Positions 33,160-41,835 of a DNA stretch of 64,000 bases are shown here, piece after piece. A model generated the notes under the pieces. It worked only from the letters and a program-made list of their open reading frames with translations. It made no database searches and was not told the origin of the DNA. A program made the position numbers and the translations under genes. Source of the DNA: Plut-88900 sp963668115 (lineage in GTDB: Bacteria > Chloroflexota > Dehalococcoidia > Plut-88900); contig OY764147.1 in the NCBI GenBank assembly GCA_963668115.1, positions 1,488,001-1,552,000 on the forward strand, in the 5' to 3' direction. Position 1 is the first letter of the stretch. Every line of letters starts with the position of its first letter.

Positions 33160-35079
33160 ATGATCCCTGAAGCGGCAAGCTGGCTAATCCTTTTCCTGCC
33201 CCTTATCTCGTTCCTCCTGATCGTGTTCGTAGTGAGGCAGGTCTTCGGCTCCGCCACGATGCTCGCGGGCTACGCAGCCGTTCTTGCCATTGGCGCTTCC
33301 TTCGTCCTGTCTATCTGGGCGTTGGCGTCGGTGATAGGTGCGCCGGGGCACCTGCAAGACTACCCGAGCCACACCTGGCTGGACATCGGGCCCCTTGAAA
33401 TCAAGGTCGGGATCCTGATGGACTCACTGACTGCGATCATGCTGATCGTGGTGTCGGGGGTGAGCCTGATGGTGCAGCTGTACTCGCTGGGGTACATGAA
33501 GCACGATGCCTCGGTGGCGCGGTTCTTTGCCTATATGTCGCTGTTCACCTTCTCGATGCTCGGGCTGGTGATGGCCGACAACCTGATACTGTTGTACGTG
33601 TTCTGGGAGTTGGTCGGGTTATCGTCCTACCTGCTGATCGGATTCTGGCACGACAGGCCAACAGCGGCAGCAGCAGCGAAAAAGGCGTTCATTGTCACCC
33701 GCTTCGGGGACCTGGGGTTCCTGATTGCCATCCTGGGGGTGTACTTAACTGTGGGCTCCCAAGGCTTCGACATCCAGCACCTGAACGGTGTAGCGGGCGT
33801 GGATGTCACAGGCATAGCTCTCACACTGATTGCGCTAGGGATATTTGCGGGGGCGGTGGGGAAGTCGGGGCAGTTCCCACTCCATACATGGCTCCCCGAC
33901 GCGATGGAAGGCCCCACGCCCGTCAGCGCCCTGATTCACGCCGCCACTATGGTAGCGGCGGGGGTCTTCCTGGTGGCCCGCATGTTCCCAGTGTTCGAGG
34001 CATCCACGGCGGCGATGAACACGGTGGCCTATGTGGGCGCTGGGACCGCGTTGTTTGCGGCGACAATGGGCCTGGTAATGACCGACATCAAGCGGGTCCT
34101 GGCCTACTCAACGGTGAGCCAGTTAGGGTTCATGATGTTTGCGTTGGGAGTCGGGGCTCCAGCGGCGGCGATGTTCCACCTGTTCACCCACGCCTTCTTC
34201 AAGGCTCTGCTGTTCCTGGGGGCGGGCAGCGTGAACCACGCCACGGGTACCTACGACATCAGGCGCATGGGCGGGCTGGCCAAGTCGATGCCCTGGACCT
34301 TCGCCACCTTCACAATTGGAGGGCTGGCGATTGCGGGGATACCACCGTTCTCGGGGTTCTGGAGCAAGGACGAGATCCTAGCGGCGGCATGGCACTACGA
34401 GAAAGGGGTTTACATCCTCGGGATAATCGCGGCATTCCTGACCTCTATCTACATCTTCAGGCTTATCTTCATTACCTTCCTCGGCAGTTACAGGGGAGGG
34501 GAGGAGCCGCAGCACGGGGAGCACGTGCCGGACCATCCCCACGAATCGCCAGCGATCATGGTGCTGCCGATGGTTATCCTGGCGGCCGGTGCCTTTGCCT
34601 CGGGATTGGCGAACCTACCGGAGTTCTCGTTCATCGGCGTACCGAAGAGCTGGATGTCTGACCTGCTCACGGGCCACGGGGAGCCATTCCCCACGGGGAT
34701 TGCAGCCTCATCATCAATCATCGCCGCAGTAGGGATAGTTATTGCCTATGCGGTGTACGTGAGGGGTGTCGTGAAGCCCGAGGCCATAGCCAACGCTTTC
34801 AAGCCCATCCACCAACTTCTCGTGCGCAAGTACTACATGGACGACATATATGAGACGGGCATAGTGAAGAAGGCAGGGATGGGGGTCGTGGCGCGGGGCG
34901 GCGACATCTTCGACCGGAACGTAGTTGACCGGATAGTGAACTGGGTCGGTGAAATCGGGAGGCAATTCGGGGGTGGAATCGCCAAGCTGCAGACGGGGCA
35001 GGTGCAGGTCTACGGGGTCGGCATCTTCATAGGGCTGATAGTAATCATGGCCGTATTTTGGTTCGCCACCGGATTCTAG
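33160..35079 (+). CDS. nuoL: NADH-quinone oxidoreductase subunit L
   Basis: 639 residues, the largest antiporter-like subunit. MKHDASVARFFAYMSLFTFS, FWELVGLSSYLLIGFWHDRP, GKSGQFPLHTWLPDAMEGPT, ALIHAATMVAAGVFLVAR and SGFWSKDEILAAAW hold the conserved Glu and Lys residues of the proton channel. The C-terminal amphipathic lateral helix region is present (KPEAIANAFKPIHQLLVRKY). Confidence 0.96.
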   Translation: MIPEAASWLILFLPLISFLLIVFVVRQVFGSATMLAGYAAVLAIGASFVLSIWALASVIGAPGHLQDYPSHTWLDIGPLEIKVGILMDSLTAIMLIVVSGVSLMVQLYSLGYMKHDASVARFFAYMSLFTFSMLGLVMADNLILLYVFWELVGLSSYLLIGFWHDRPTAAAAAKKAFIVTRFGDLGFLIAILGVYLTVGSQGFDIQHLNGVAGVDVTGIALTLIALGIFAGAVGKSGQFPLHTWLPDAMEGPTPVSALIHAATMVAAGVFLVARMFPVFEASTAAMNTVAYVGAGTALFAATMGLVMTDIKRVLAYSTVSQLGFMMFALGVGAPAAAMFHLFTHAFFKALLFLGAGSVNHATGTYDIRRMGGLAKSMPWTFATFTIGGLAIAGIPPFSGFWSKDEILAAAWHYEKGVYILGIIAAFLTSIYIFRLIFITFLGSYRGGEEPQHGEHVPDHPHESPAIMVLPMVILAAGAFASGLANLPEFSFIGVPKSWMSDLLTGHGEPFPTGIAASSSIIAAVGIVIAYAVYVRGVVKPEAIANAFKPIHQLLVRKYYMDDIYETGIVKKAGMGVVARGGDIFDRNVVDRIVNWVGEIGRQFGGGIAKLQTGQVQVYGVGIFIGLIVIMAVFWFATGF

Positions 35080-35083
35080 AGCT

Positions 35084-36556
35084 TTGTTCACCGGCATACT
35101 CAGCTTAATCGTCTTCCTTCCCCTGGCCGGGGTGTTGCTGATTCTGCTGTTGCCTCGGGAGCAGGGGGGGCGGATTAGACACATAGCGCTGGTAGCGACC
35201 CTGGCCACCCTCGCGCTGACCATTGCCACAGCCGTCCGCTTCGACACATCAATCAGCGATCCCCAGTTCGTCGAGCAGTATCAGTGGATCCCGTTCATCA
35301 ACGTGGAGTACTTCTTCGGCGTGGACGGACTGTCCATGCCGATGGTGGTGCTCACTGCCCTGCTTACGGTGGCGGCGATATTCGCGTCCTGGCACATAAC
35401 GCACCGGGTGAAGGAATACTTCATCTGGATGCTCGTCTTGGAAACGGGCGTGATGGGGGTGTTTACGTCGCTGGACATGGTGCAGTTCTTCCTCTTCTGG
35501 GAGGTGGAACTGGTGCCGATGTATCTGCTGATCTCCATCTGGGGAAGCGGCAGGCGCGAGTATTCGGCGATGAAGTTCCTGATCTACACGGTGGGTGCGA
35601 GTGCGCTGATGCTGGTCGGAATTCTGGCGGTCGGGTTTGCGGCGGGCTCGTTCAACATGATCGAGTTGGCGGAGTCGGGGGCCGACTGGATACCCAACCT
35701 GTTTATCTCGGCGGAACTGGTTTTCCTGCTAATCATGGCCGCATTCGCCGTAAAGCTCCCCATCTGGCCCTTCCACACGTGGCTACCCGACGCCCATACG
35801 GACGCCCCCACTGCCGTATCCGTCATGCTGGCGGGCGTGCTGTTGAAGATGGGAGGTTACGGCATCCTCCGAATCTCCATAAGCCTCTTCCCCGAAGTTA
35901 CAGATAAACTTGCGATCTGGCTCGCAGCCCTGGGGGTTGTCAACATCCTCTACGGGGCCTTCGTCACGTTCCAGCAGAGCGACCTAAAGCGGCTTGTCGC
36001 GTTCAGCAGCGTGAGCCACATGGGTTTCGTGCTGCTGGGCATTGCCTCTCTGGGTGAGGTCGGGCTTACGGGCGCAGCGTTGCAGATGTTCACTCATGGG
36101 ACGATCACGGGACTGCTCTTCTTCACAGTGGGCCTCGTCTACGACCGGGTGCACACCCGACACATCCCTGATCTCGGGGGGCTGGCGAACCGGATGCCGT
36201 TCATTGCGGCGGCGTTCCTGATTGGGGGGCTGGCATCTCTCGGGCTGCCGGCTACCTCGGGATTCGTGGCGGAACTGATGATATTCCTAGGGGCATTCGA
36301 AGAGTGGAGGGTGGCAACGGTGCTGGGAGTAATCGGGATCTTCCTGTCGGCGGGGTACATACTGTGGACCCTGCAACGTACTATGTACGGAACCCCGACC
36401 ACCCGATTTCAGCACGTGGGAGATGCAGGGGTTGCAGACGTGGCCGGGGCGTCGCTGCTTATCGCCCCTATATTGATAGTCGGGGTCTACCCGTCCTTCA
36501 TCACCGACATGCTAAGGGAAGGAGTTGCGCCGATCAGCGCCCTTTATGGCGGCTAG
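35084..36556 (+). CDS. nuoM: NADH-quinone oxidoreductase subunit M
   Basis: 490 residues with a TTG start four bases after nuoL; no ATG fits the first membrane helix. FFLFWEVELVPMYLLISIWG, VKLPIWPFHTWLPDAHTDAP, TAVSVMLAGVLLKMGGYGIL and KRLVAFSSVSHMGFVLLGIA are the antiporter-like core with the key Glu and Lys. About 14 membrane helices. Confidence 0.95.
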   Translation: MFTGILSLIVFLPLAGVLLILLLPREQGGRIRHIALVATLATLALTIATAVRFDTSISDPQFVEQYQWIPFINVEYFFGVDGLSMPMVVLTALLTVAAIFASWHITHRVKEYFIWMLVLETGVMGVFTSLDMVQFFLFWEVELVPMYLLISIWGSGRREYSAMKFLIYTVGASALMLVGILAVGFAAGSFNMIELAESGADWIPNLFISAELVFLLIMAAFAVKLPIWPFHTWLPDAHTDAPTAVSVMLAGVLLKMGGYGILRISISLFPEVTDKLAIWLAALGVVNILYGAFVTFQQSDLKRLVAFSSVSHMGFVLLGIASLGEVGLTGAALQMFTHGTITGLLFFTVGLVYDRVHTRHIPDLGGLANRMPFIAAAFLIGGLASLGLPATSGFVAELMIFLGAFEEWRVATVLGVIGIFLSAGYILWTLQRTMYGTPTTRFQHVGDAGVADVAGASLLIAPILIVGVYPSFITDMLREGVAPISALYGG

Positions 36557-36571
36557 TCTGAGCAAAGGCTG

Positions 36572-38041
36572 ATGTATCCCGACGACCTATACCTGTTAAT
36601 GCCCGAGCTGGTCCTGGGCGGAGCCGCGGGCATAATCATTATTCTGGACCTGCTTCTGAATCGGAAGGATATCCTCGCGCCTCTAAGCCTGCTGGGGATA
36701 GGGGCCTCTGCGGCGCTTACTCTGGTGCTGTGGCTCAAGGTGGATGGGGTAGAGAACAATGCGCTGACTGGGTTCAACGGCTACCTGATAGTCGACCACT
36801 ATGCACTTTTCTTCAAGTTCCTGATTCTCGGGGCGACGGGACTGGTGATTGTGGCCTCTCACAACGTGCCTGCGGCCATACGAGCTTTCCGGGCCGAGTA
36901 CTTTGCGCTGTTGATGATGGCCTCGGGCGGCTTGATGCTGTTGGCGGCATCGACCGAACTGGTCTCCATCTACGTATCTTTGGAACTGAGTGCACTGGCC
37001 ACCGTGGCGCTGATAGCGCTTGCCAAGGATAACCGCTCAACGGAGGCATCGCTGAAGTTCCTGGTGCTAAGCGCCATAAGCTCGGGGATCATGCTGTTCG
37101 GATTTGCACTGATACTCGGGCTCACGGGAAGCACCAAGCTCCTGGATATAGCGGCCCGGATCACCACCTTCACCGAACTCATTGAGCAGCCAGCTCTGCT
37201 GTTGGGCGTGATATTCATCGTGGCGGGCTTCGGGTTCAAGATATCCTCGGTGCCGTTCCAGATGTGGGTCCCCGACGTTTACGAAGGGTCGCCGACGCCC
37301 GTGGCCGCCTATCTGTCGGTGGCGAGCAAGGCGGCAGGATTTGCCGTCCTTGTCCGGATTTTCTTCCTGGCCTTCGGGTCGGTGACCGATGAATGGGCCT
37401 TCCTCTTCGCAATCCTGGCTGCGGTCTCGATGTTTATCGGTAACCTCGTTGCGATTGCACAGAACAACATCAAGCGGATGCTGGGCTACAGCACGATTGC
37501 ACACGCAGGATTCATCATGGTCGGGCTGGCCGCGGTGGGCAGGGAGGGTGAGGCCCTGGGCCCCGGGGTCGAGAGCCTGATCTTCTACCTGGTCGCATAC
37601 GCAGCGACCAACCTGGCGGCCTTCTTCGGGGTAATTGCGATATCCGGGGCTATCAAGAGCGAGTTGATTCGAGACTACGCGGGACTGGGGCGTCGGAATC
37701 CGGTGCTGGCTCTTGGAATGGCGATATCGCTGGTATCACTGATGGGCATTCCACCAACCGCGGGGTTCTGGGCCAAGCTGAACGTATTCAGGGCCGCCAT
37801 GGAGACCGACCTGGTCTGGTTGGCGATTGTAGGGATGATCAACAGCGTGATCTCTGCCTACTTCTACTTGCGGGTGATAAAGGCGATGTACCTGTCGCCC
37901 TACCCGAGAGAAGGGGCAGTGCAGACGAGCCTGCCCGTGAACGGGGCCATGGCACTGTCGGTGCTGGGGGTGCTGTTCATGGGCGTAGTGCCCAACTACG
38001 TGATGGACCTGGTCGGGACGGCGGTTACCACGCTGGCTTGA
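36572..38041 (+). CDS. nuoN: NADH-quinone oxidoreductase subunit N
   Basis: 489 residues, last gene of the operon. YVSLELSALATVALIALAKD, FKISSVPFQMWVPDVYEGSP, TPVAAYLSVASKAAGFAVLV and KRMLGYSTIAHAGFIMVGLA mark the NuoN antiporter-like subunit. AAAGGCTG precedes the ATG. No nuoE, nuoF or nuoG follows; the next gene is convergent. Confidence 0.95.
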   Translation: MYPDDLYLLMPELVLGGAAGIIIILDLLLNRKDILAPLSLLGIGASAALTLVLWLKVDGVENNALTGFNGYLIVDHYALFFKFLILGATGLVIVASHNVPAAIRAFRAEYFALLMMASGGLMLLAASTELVSIYVSLELSALATVALIALAKDNRSTEASLKFLVLSAISSGIMLFGFALILGLTGSTKLLDIAARITTFTELIEQPALLLGVIFIVAGFGFKISSVPFQMWVPDVYEGSPTPVAAYLSVASKAAGFAVLVRIFFLAFGSVTDEWAFLFAILAAVSMFIGNLVAIAQNNIKRMLGYSTIAHAGFIMVGLAAVGREGEALGPGVESLIFYLVAYAATNLAAFFGVIAISGAIKSELIRDYAGLGRRNPVLALGMAISLVSLMGIPPTAGFWAKLNVFRAAMETDLVWLAIVGMINSVISAYFYLRVIKAMYLSPYPREGAVQTSLPVNGAMALSVLGVLFMGVVPNYVMDLVGTAVTTLA

Positions 38042-38077
38042 CGGCCACGCCCTGTCGAGTGCCAACGCGCTGGAGCG

Positions 38078-38485
38078 CTATCGCTGATAACTTGCCCTGG
38101 CCCTGTAGATCTGCAGTCCGGTGTGGCGCTCCAAGACTTCAAAATCGACGTCTCTATGGAGGATTGGGATGTCCTCGCTAATGGCCACGGAGGCGATGAG
38201 ACAGTCGATGAGCTTGCGCACGGTCTCGCCCTGGCGACGGCAGTGACGGTATAGGGAGGCGGCTTCTTCGTAGTGAGTCGGTCGGGTGGGAAGTATGACA
38301 GCCCGTGCGAGGAGTCGACGCAGGTCGCGCAAGTGGATTTCGTTTCGGGCGCCGGCCAGAACCTCCATGCGAACCGCGTCGCAGATGACTATTTCGTCTG
38401 ACAGCAGCTCGTCTACGAGGAGGCAGACCGGAGAACCCGTGTCCCGTAGAAACTCAACCCAGGCCGAGGTGTCTATCAGGATCAC
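38078..38485 (-). CDS. vapC: VapC-type PIN-domain toxin
   Basis: 135 residues. ILIDTSAWVEFLRDTGSP gives the first acidic residue, CDAVRMEVLAGA the Glu, DCLIASVAISEDIPILHRDV the remaining Asp residues of the PIN active site. RNase toxin, presumably cutting tRNA or rRNA. GTG start overlapping the vapB stop (GTGA), the usual coupled arrangement. Confidence 0.9.
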   Translation of the reverse strand: MILIDTSAWVEFLRDTGSPVCLLVDELLSDEIVICDAVRMEVLAGARNEIHLRDLRRLLARAVILPTRPTHYEEAASLYRHCRRQGETVRKLIDCLIASVAISEDIPILHRDVDFEVLERHTGLQIYRARASYQR

Positions 38486-38685
38486 AAGGAGCGGCCGGAG
38501 CGCATGTCTTCAAGGTCACCGTCCCAGCCCGAGCCGCGGAGGGCGCGGGCCTCGTCCAAGGACATAGACTCCCCGGCAACTATCCGGAGAGCGAAGTTCA
38601 CGGCCTCCCGCTTGGTGTCTATGCTGTAACGGGCCATAACCTCGGCGATAGCGCCGTCATCAATGTTTATGTTTGTGCGTCCCAT
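38482..38685 (-). CDS. vapB: VapB-type antitoxin
   Basis: 67 residues from ATG 38685: MGRTNINIDDGAIAEVMARY, then STDTK-like IDTKREAVNFALR, a VapB ribbon-helix-helix DNA-binding N-terminus, and a C-terminal toxin-binding tail (MSLDEARALRGSGWDGDLED). The frame stays open for 12 more codons, but these overlap the promoter and operator. The predicted transcript starts at or next to the ATG. Confidence 0.85.
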   Translation of the reverse strand: MGRTNINIDDGAIAEVMARYSIDTKREAVNFALRIVAGESMSLDEARALRGSGWDGDLEDMRSGRSL

Positions 38686-38691
38686 ACACCT

Positions 38692-38721
38692 ACGATACAC
38701 CATCAAGATGTCGTATGTCAA
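38692..38721 (-). promoter_or_regulatory. vapBC promoter with embedded operator palindrome
   Basis: Minus strand TTGACA, 18 bases, TATCGT; the -10 ends seven bases before the vapB ATG, so the mRNA would be leaderless. The inverted repeat ATAC-N3-ATC-AA-GAT-N3-GTAT (38695-38716) fills the spacer and fits autorepression by the VapBC complex. Confidence 0.72.
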
Positions 38722-38790
38722 GGGCGTAGCGGAACAATATTCAAAGAAGGGAGATTAGGTACGTTTGCACGCTGATTCTCCTACTTCTGA

Positions 38791-39705
38791 TTATCCTCCG
38801 AACCTGTCTCCGATCTGCAATCCCGATGCCTCGATATATTCGGGAGCAGGGATTTTGCGGGAGTCGGGGGGCTGGACTCGCTTGATCTTCACCGAGCCGC
38901 TGCCTGCACCCACAACGAAGCCGTCATCCTCGATCGCCAGCACTTCACCTGCGGTCCCTAAAGCCGTGCCCAGGGCGGAATCGAATACCTTGATTTTCTG
39001 GCCTTTCAGGATTCCCCAGGCCCCCGGCTGGGGGTTGGTTCCCCGGATCAGGTTATAGACCGTCTGGGCGTCCTTCTGCCAGTCCAGCTCGGCATTTTCG
39101 GGGCGGCATATGCCCTCGTAGGTGGCCTGGGACTCGTCCTGGACGATTCTCGGGGCTTTGCCAACCTTGACGAGGTCAACAGATTCGATCATCGCCTCCA
39201 CGCCGTCCGGGAAGAGGTGATTGAAGTAGACGGAGCCTACGGTGTCGTCAGGGCCTATGGCTGCTTCCTTTTGCATAAGGATGGGGCCCGTGTCGAGGCC
39301 TTTATCAGGCCAGAAGATGGTCAAGCCTGTTTTGTCCTCTCCATTGATGATGGCCCAGTTGATGGCGCTGGCCCCGCGATGCTTGGGGAGGAGGGAGGGG
39401 TGATACTGGATGGTGCCAAGCGTAGGAGTGTCGAGGACCCGTTCCGGCACGAGGAGGGTGACGAAGGCCATTACGCCGATGTCGGGCTTCATCCCCTTAA
39501 TCGTTTCGTAGATTTCGTCGGTCTTCATAGAAGTGACGGTGACGAGAGGTATGCCGAGTTCCTCGGCCTTGGCAGACAGGGGGTCGGGCCTGCCCCTTCG
39601 CTCCGGGGGTGCAAACACGCCCACCACCTCATCGTCTTCCCTCTCCACCAACTTTTCCAAGACTGCGGCCCCGAAGGGCGCCTGGCCTATAACGATTATT
39701 CTCAC
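38791..39705 (-). CDS. Formyltransferase-fold protein, like the hydrolase domain of 10-formyl-THF dehydrogenase
   Basis: 304 residues from GTG 39705 (GGAGGT six bases upstream). YHPSLLPKHRGASAINWAII, IFWPDKGLDTGPILMQKEAA, LFPDGVEAMIESVDLVKVGK and ATYEGICRPENAELDW track the N-terminal domain of ALDH1L1-type enzymes more closely than Met-tRNA formyltransferase. The catalytic His is in YHPSLLP and Asp in GLDTG; the usual Asn two residues before the His is Gln. It could release formate from 10-formyl-THF or formylate another substrate. It is divergent from nadK. Confidence 0.78.
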   Translation of the reverse strand: MRIIVIGQAPFGAAVLEKLVEREDDEVVGVFAPPERRGRPDPLSAKAEELGIPLVTVTSMKTDEIYETIKGMKPDIGVMAFVTLLVPERVLDTPTLGTIQYHPSLLPKHRGASAINWAIINGEDKTGLTIFWPDKGLDTGPILMQKEAAIGPDDTVGSVYFNHLFPDGVEAMIESVDLVKVGKAPRIVQDESQATYEGICRPENAELDWQKDAQTVYNLIRGTNPQPGAWGILKGQKIKVFDSALGTALGTAGEVLAIEDDGFVVGAGSGSVKIKRVQPPDSRKIPAPEYIEASGLQIGDRFGG

Positions 39706-39845
39706 GCGGATACCTCCATCAAGTCCAAAATGCGGGCGGTTCAACAACCTCGGTGGGCCGGTCTCGACTTGGATTCCAACTGCCCTATATACTTGCGCCT
39801 CGACACTTGGAACAACTACAGCCCAATGGCGCAGGAAAGGAAACT

Positions 39846-40715
39846 TTGTCTGAGGGGCAAAACATAAGTCGGGTAGCAGTATTCTACCATCCGCGTCTTC
39901 CCGAGGCCCGCACGCTGGCGGAAGACCTTCTGGACATTTTGTCGAAGTCCGGAATCAGGGGTTGGCATCGTTCAGCCTGGGACGAGGATGCAACCTCCGA
40001 CGACGTAGGGGACCGGGAGCTGCTGATAAGCGTTGGCGGCGACGGGACGATGCTTCGCGTGTCTCATCTGGCCTTGCCGTGCGGTATACCCGTCCTTGGG
40101 GTAAACATGGGTCGAGTGGGGTTTATGAACGAGCTCAACCCCGAGGAGGCCAGAAAAGACTTGCCGAGACTGATGGCCGGCGGGGGCAGGATCGAGCGTA
40201 GGGCAACGCTGCAGGCAGAGATCATTCCCCCGAATACATCCTCCGGCACCGAAGGAGATGGGCGACGGACTTACTTTGCGCTGAATGATGTGGTGGTGGC
40301 CAGGGGTCGGGTGGCGAGAGTGATACGAATCGAGGCACGGATTGACGGGGACCTGTTCACCACGTACAAAGGTGATGGTGTGATCATAGCCACTGCGACG
40401 GGCAGTACCAGCTATTCCATGGCAGCAGGCGGGCCGATTCTCAATCCATTAACCGACGAGTTTGTGTTGAATCCCATCGATTCTCACCTCACTATATCTA
40501 ATGCCCTGGTCCTTCCGTCCACTTCCAAGGTTGAGCTCAGGGTCAGCACGGACCATGAGGTAATCATGAGCGTGGACGGGCAGATTGAAGCCGACCTTCA
40601 GGACGGGTATGCGGTCTCCGCCACCATAGGCTCAAATATGGCGAAGTTTCTCAGGTTCCAGCCTCCCGGGCGCTTCTACTCGACGGTTACGGAGAGGCTG
40701 ACGAGGATGGAGTAA
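39846..40715 (+). CDS. nadK: NAD kinase
   Basis: 289 residues from TTG 39846, with AAAGGA upstream; the open frame to 39753 adds a non-family leader. ISVGGDGTMLRVSH (GGDG motif), FALNDVVVARGRVARVIRIE, KGDGVIIATATGSTSYSMAA and GGPILNP are the NAD kinase active site. It makes NADP(H) from NAD(H). It is followed 14 bases later by the nudix gene. Confidence 0.93.
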   Translation: MSEGQNISRVAVFYHPRLPEARTLAEDLLDILSKSGIRGWHRSAWDEDATSDDVGDRELLISVGGDGTMLRVSHLALPCGIPVLGVNMGRVGFMNELNPEEARKDLPRLMAGGGRIERRATLQAEIIPPNTSSGTEGDGRRTYFALNDVVVARGRVARVIRIEARIDGDLFTTYKGDGVIIATATGSTSYSMAAGGPILNPLTDEFVLNPIDSHLTISNALVLPSTSKVELRVSTDHEVIMSVDGQIEADLQDGYAVSATIGSNMAKFLRFQPPGRFYSTVTERLTRME

Positions 40716-40729
40716 ACTCCTAGTCGTCT

Positions 40730-41263
40730 ATGGGCAATTATCCCTCTGCGAAGACTGAACGCATTTACGACGGCAAGGTTGTCAACCTGCGCATTGACTC
40801 CCTTCGGCTGGCTGATGGACGGGAAGTGAAGATGGAGATTGTGGAACATGCCGAGGTAGTGCATATACTGCCGGTCGATGAAAGCGGGAAGCTACTGCTG
40901 GTGCGCCAGTACAGAGCTGCAGTGGACAAAGAACTGCTGGAGACTCCGGCCGGCGGCATAGAGCCCGGCGAGGACGCGGAAGCAGCGGCGCAACGGGAGC
41001 TAAGAGAAGAGACCGGGTACAGGGCGGAGAATTTCAGACTGTTAGGCTCGGTGTACAGCTCGCCGGGGTTCTGTACGGAACTTAACCATCTTTTCCTAGC
41101 CACCGGGTTATCCCACGATCCGCTGGAGCCGGATGCAGACGAGGATATAGCGCTGGTCCCGGTAACAATTGCCGAAGCGGAAGAGATGGTATCGAAGAGC
41201 GAAATCGGGGATGCGAAATCGGCGACGGCCATTCTCCTTTACAAATTCCTCGGCAAGACATAA
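40730..41263 (+). CDS. NUDIX hydrolase, ADP-ribose pyrophosphatase type
   Basis: 177 residues. The Nudix box GGIEPGEDAEAAAQRELREE-TGY has all conserved residues (G-x5-E-x7-REUxEExGU). VHILPVDESGKLLLVRQYRA before the box and SPGFCTELNHLFLATGL after it fit ADP-ribose pyrophosphatases. It is in one run with nadK, so both act on nicotinamide or ADP-ribose nucleotides. Confidence 0.9.
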   Translation: MGNYPSAKTERIYDGKVVNLRIDSLRLADGREVKMEIVEHAEVVHILPVDESGKLLLVRQYRAAVDKELLETPAGGIEPGEDAEAAAQRELREETGYRAENFRLLGSVYSSPGFCTELNHLFLATGLSHDPLEPDADEDIALVPVTIAEAEEMVSKSEIGDAKSATAILLYKFLGKT

Positions 41264-41326
41264 AATCTGACTGATCCCACTACTTCCTCCCCAGGGGTCT
41301 TTTTCTTTTCCCGGAGGCTTAACGCC

Positions 41327-41797
41327 ATGATGCTCAAGAAGACTTATCTTACCCACAGGCGTTACGAGGAGCTCAAGGAAGAGCTTCATCAACTCCGCAC
41401 GGAAAAGCGACATGAAATAGCCGACAGGATTCTCCATGCCAAGGACTTTGGGGGCACGGAAGACAACGCCGAGTTTGACGATGCCAAGAATGAGCAGGCG
41501 TTTATCGAGGGTCGGATAATAACGCTGGACAACATGTTGTACAACGCGACTGTTATTCCCGATGAGCACCTGAATTCGGGGATCGTGGACGTTGGGGCAA
41601 AGGTGACTGTCCAGAACGAGTCGGGCCGAACGATCGAATATCTCATAGTGGGCAGTGACGAGGCAGACCCAAAGTCGGGCAAGATATCCAACGAAAGCCC
41701 GGTGGGCCAAGCACTGCTTGGCAACAAGGTTGGGGACGAAGTCCAGGTAAGAGCCCCTGCCGGAGTGCTGAAGCTGACCATAAAGAGCATTGACTAG
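41327..41797 (+). CDS. greA: Transcription elongation factor GreA
   Basis: 156 residues, full family length. N-terminal coiled coil YLTHRRYEELKEELHQLRTE with AKDFGGTEDNAEFDDAKNEQ at its tip (acidic residues that reach the polymerase active site), then the FKBP-like domain VGAKVTVQNESGRTIEYLIV and ESPVGQALLGNKVGDEVQVR. GGAGG precedes the ATGATG start. Rescues backtracked RNA polymerase. Second gene upstream of two aminoacyl-tRNA synthetases. Confidence 0.95.
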   Translation: MMLKKTYLTHRRYEELKEELHQLRTEKRHEIADRILHAKDFGGTEDNAEFDDAKNEQAFIEGRIITLDNMLYNATVIPDEHLNSGIVDVGAKVTVQNESGRTIEYLIVGSDEADPKSGKISNESPVGQALLGNKVGDEVQVRAPAGVLKLTIKSID

Positions 41798-41835
41798 CGC
41801 CAGGGGCAGTTTGCCGGCCGCTCGATACCGCTTCC

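Noticed and set aside
41281..41316. CCCCAGGGG followed by T-rich sequence before greA as a terminator
   Set aside because: Stem of only four pairs; too weak to call.
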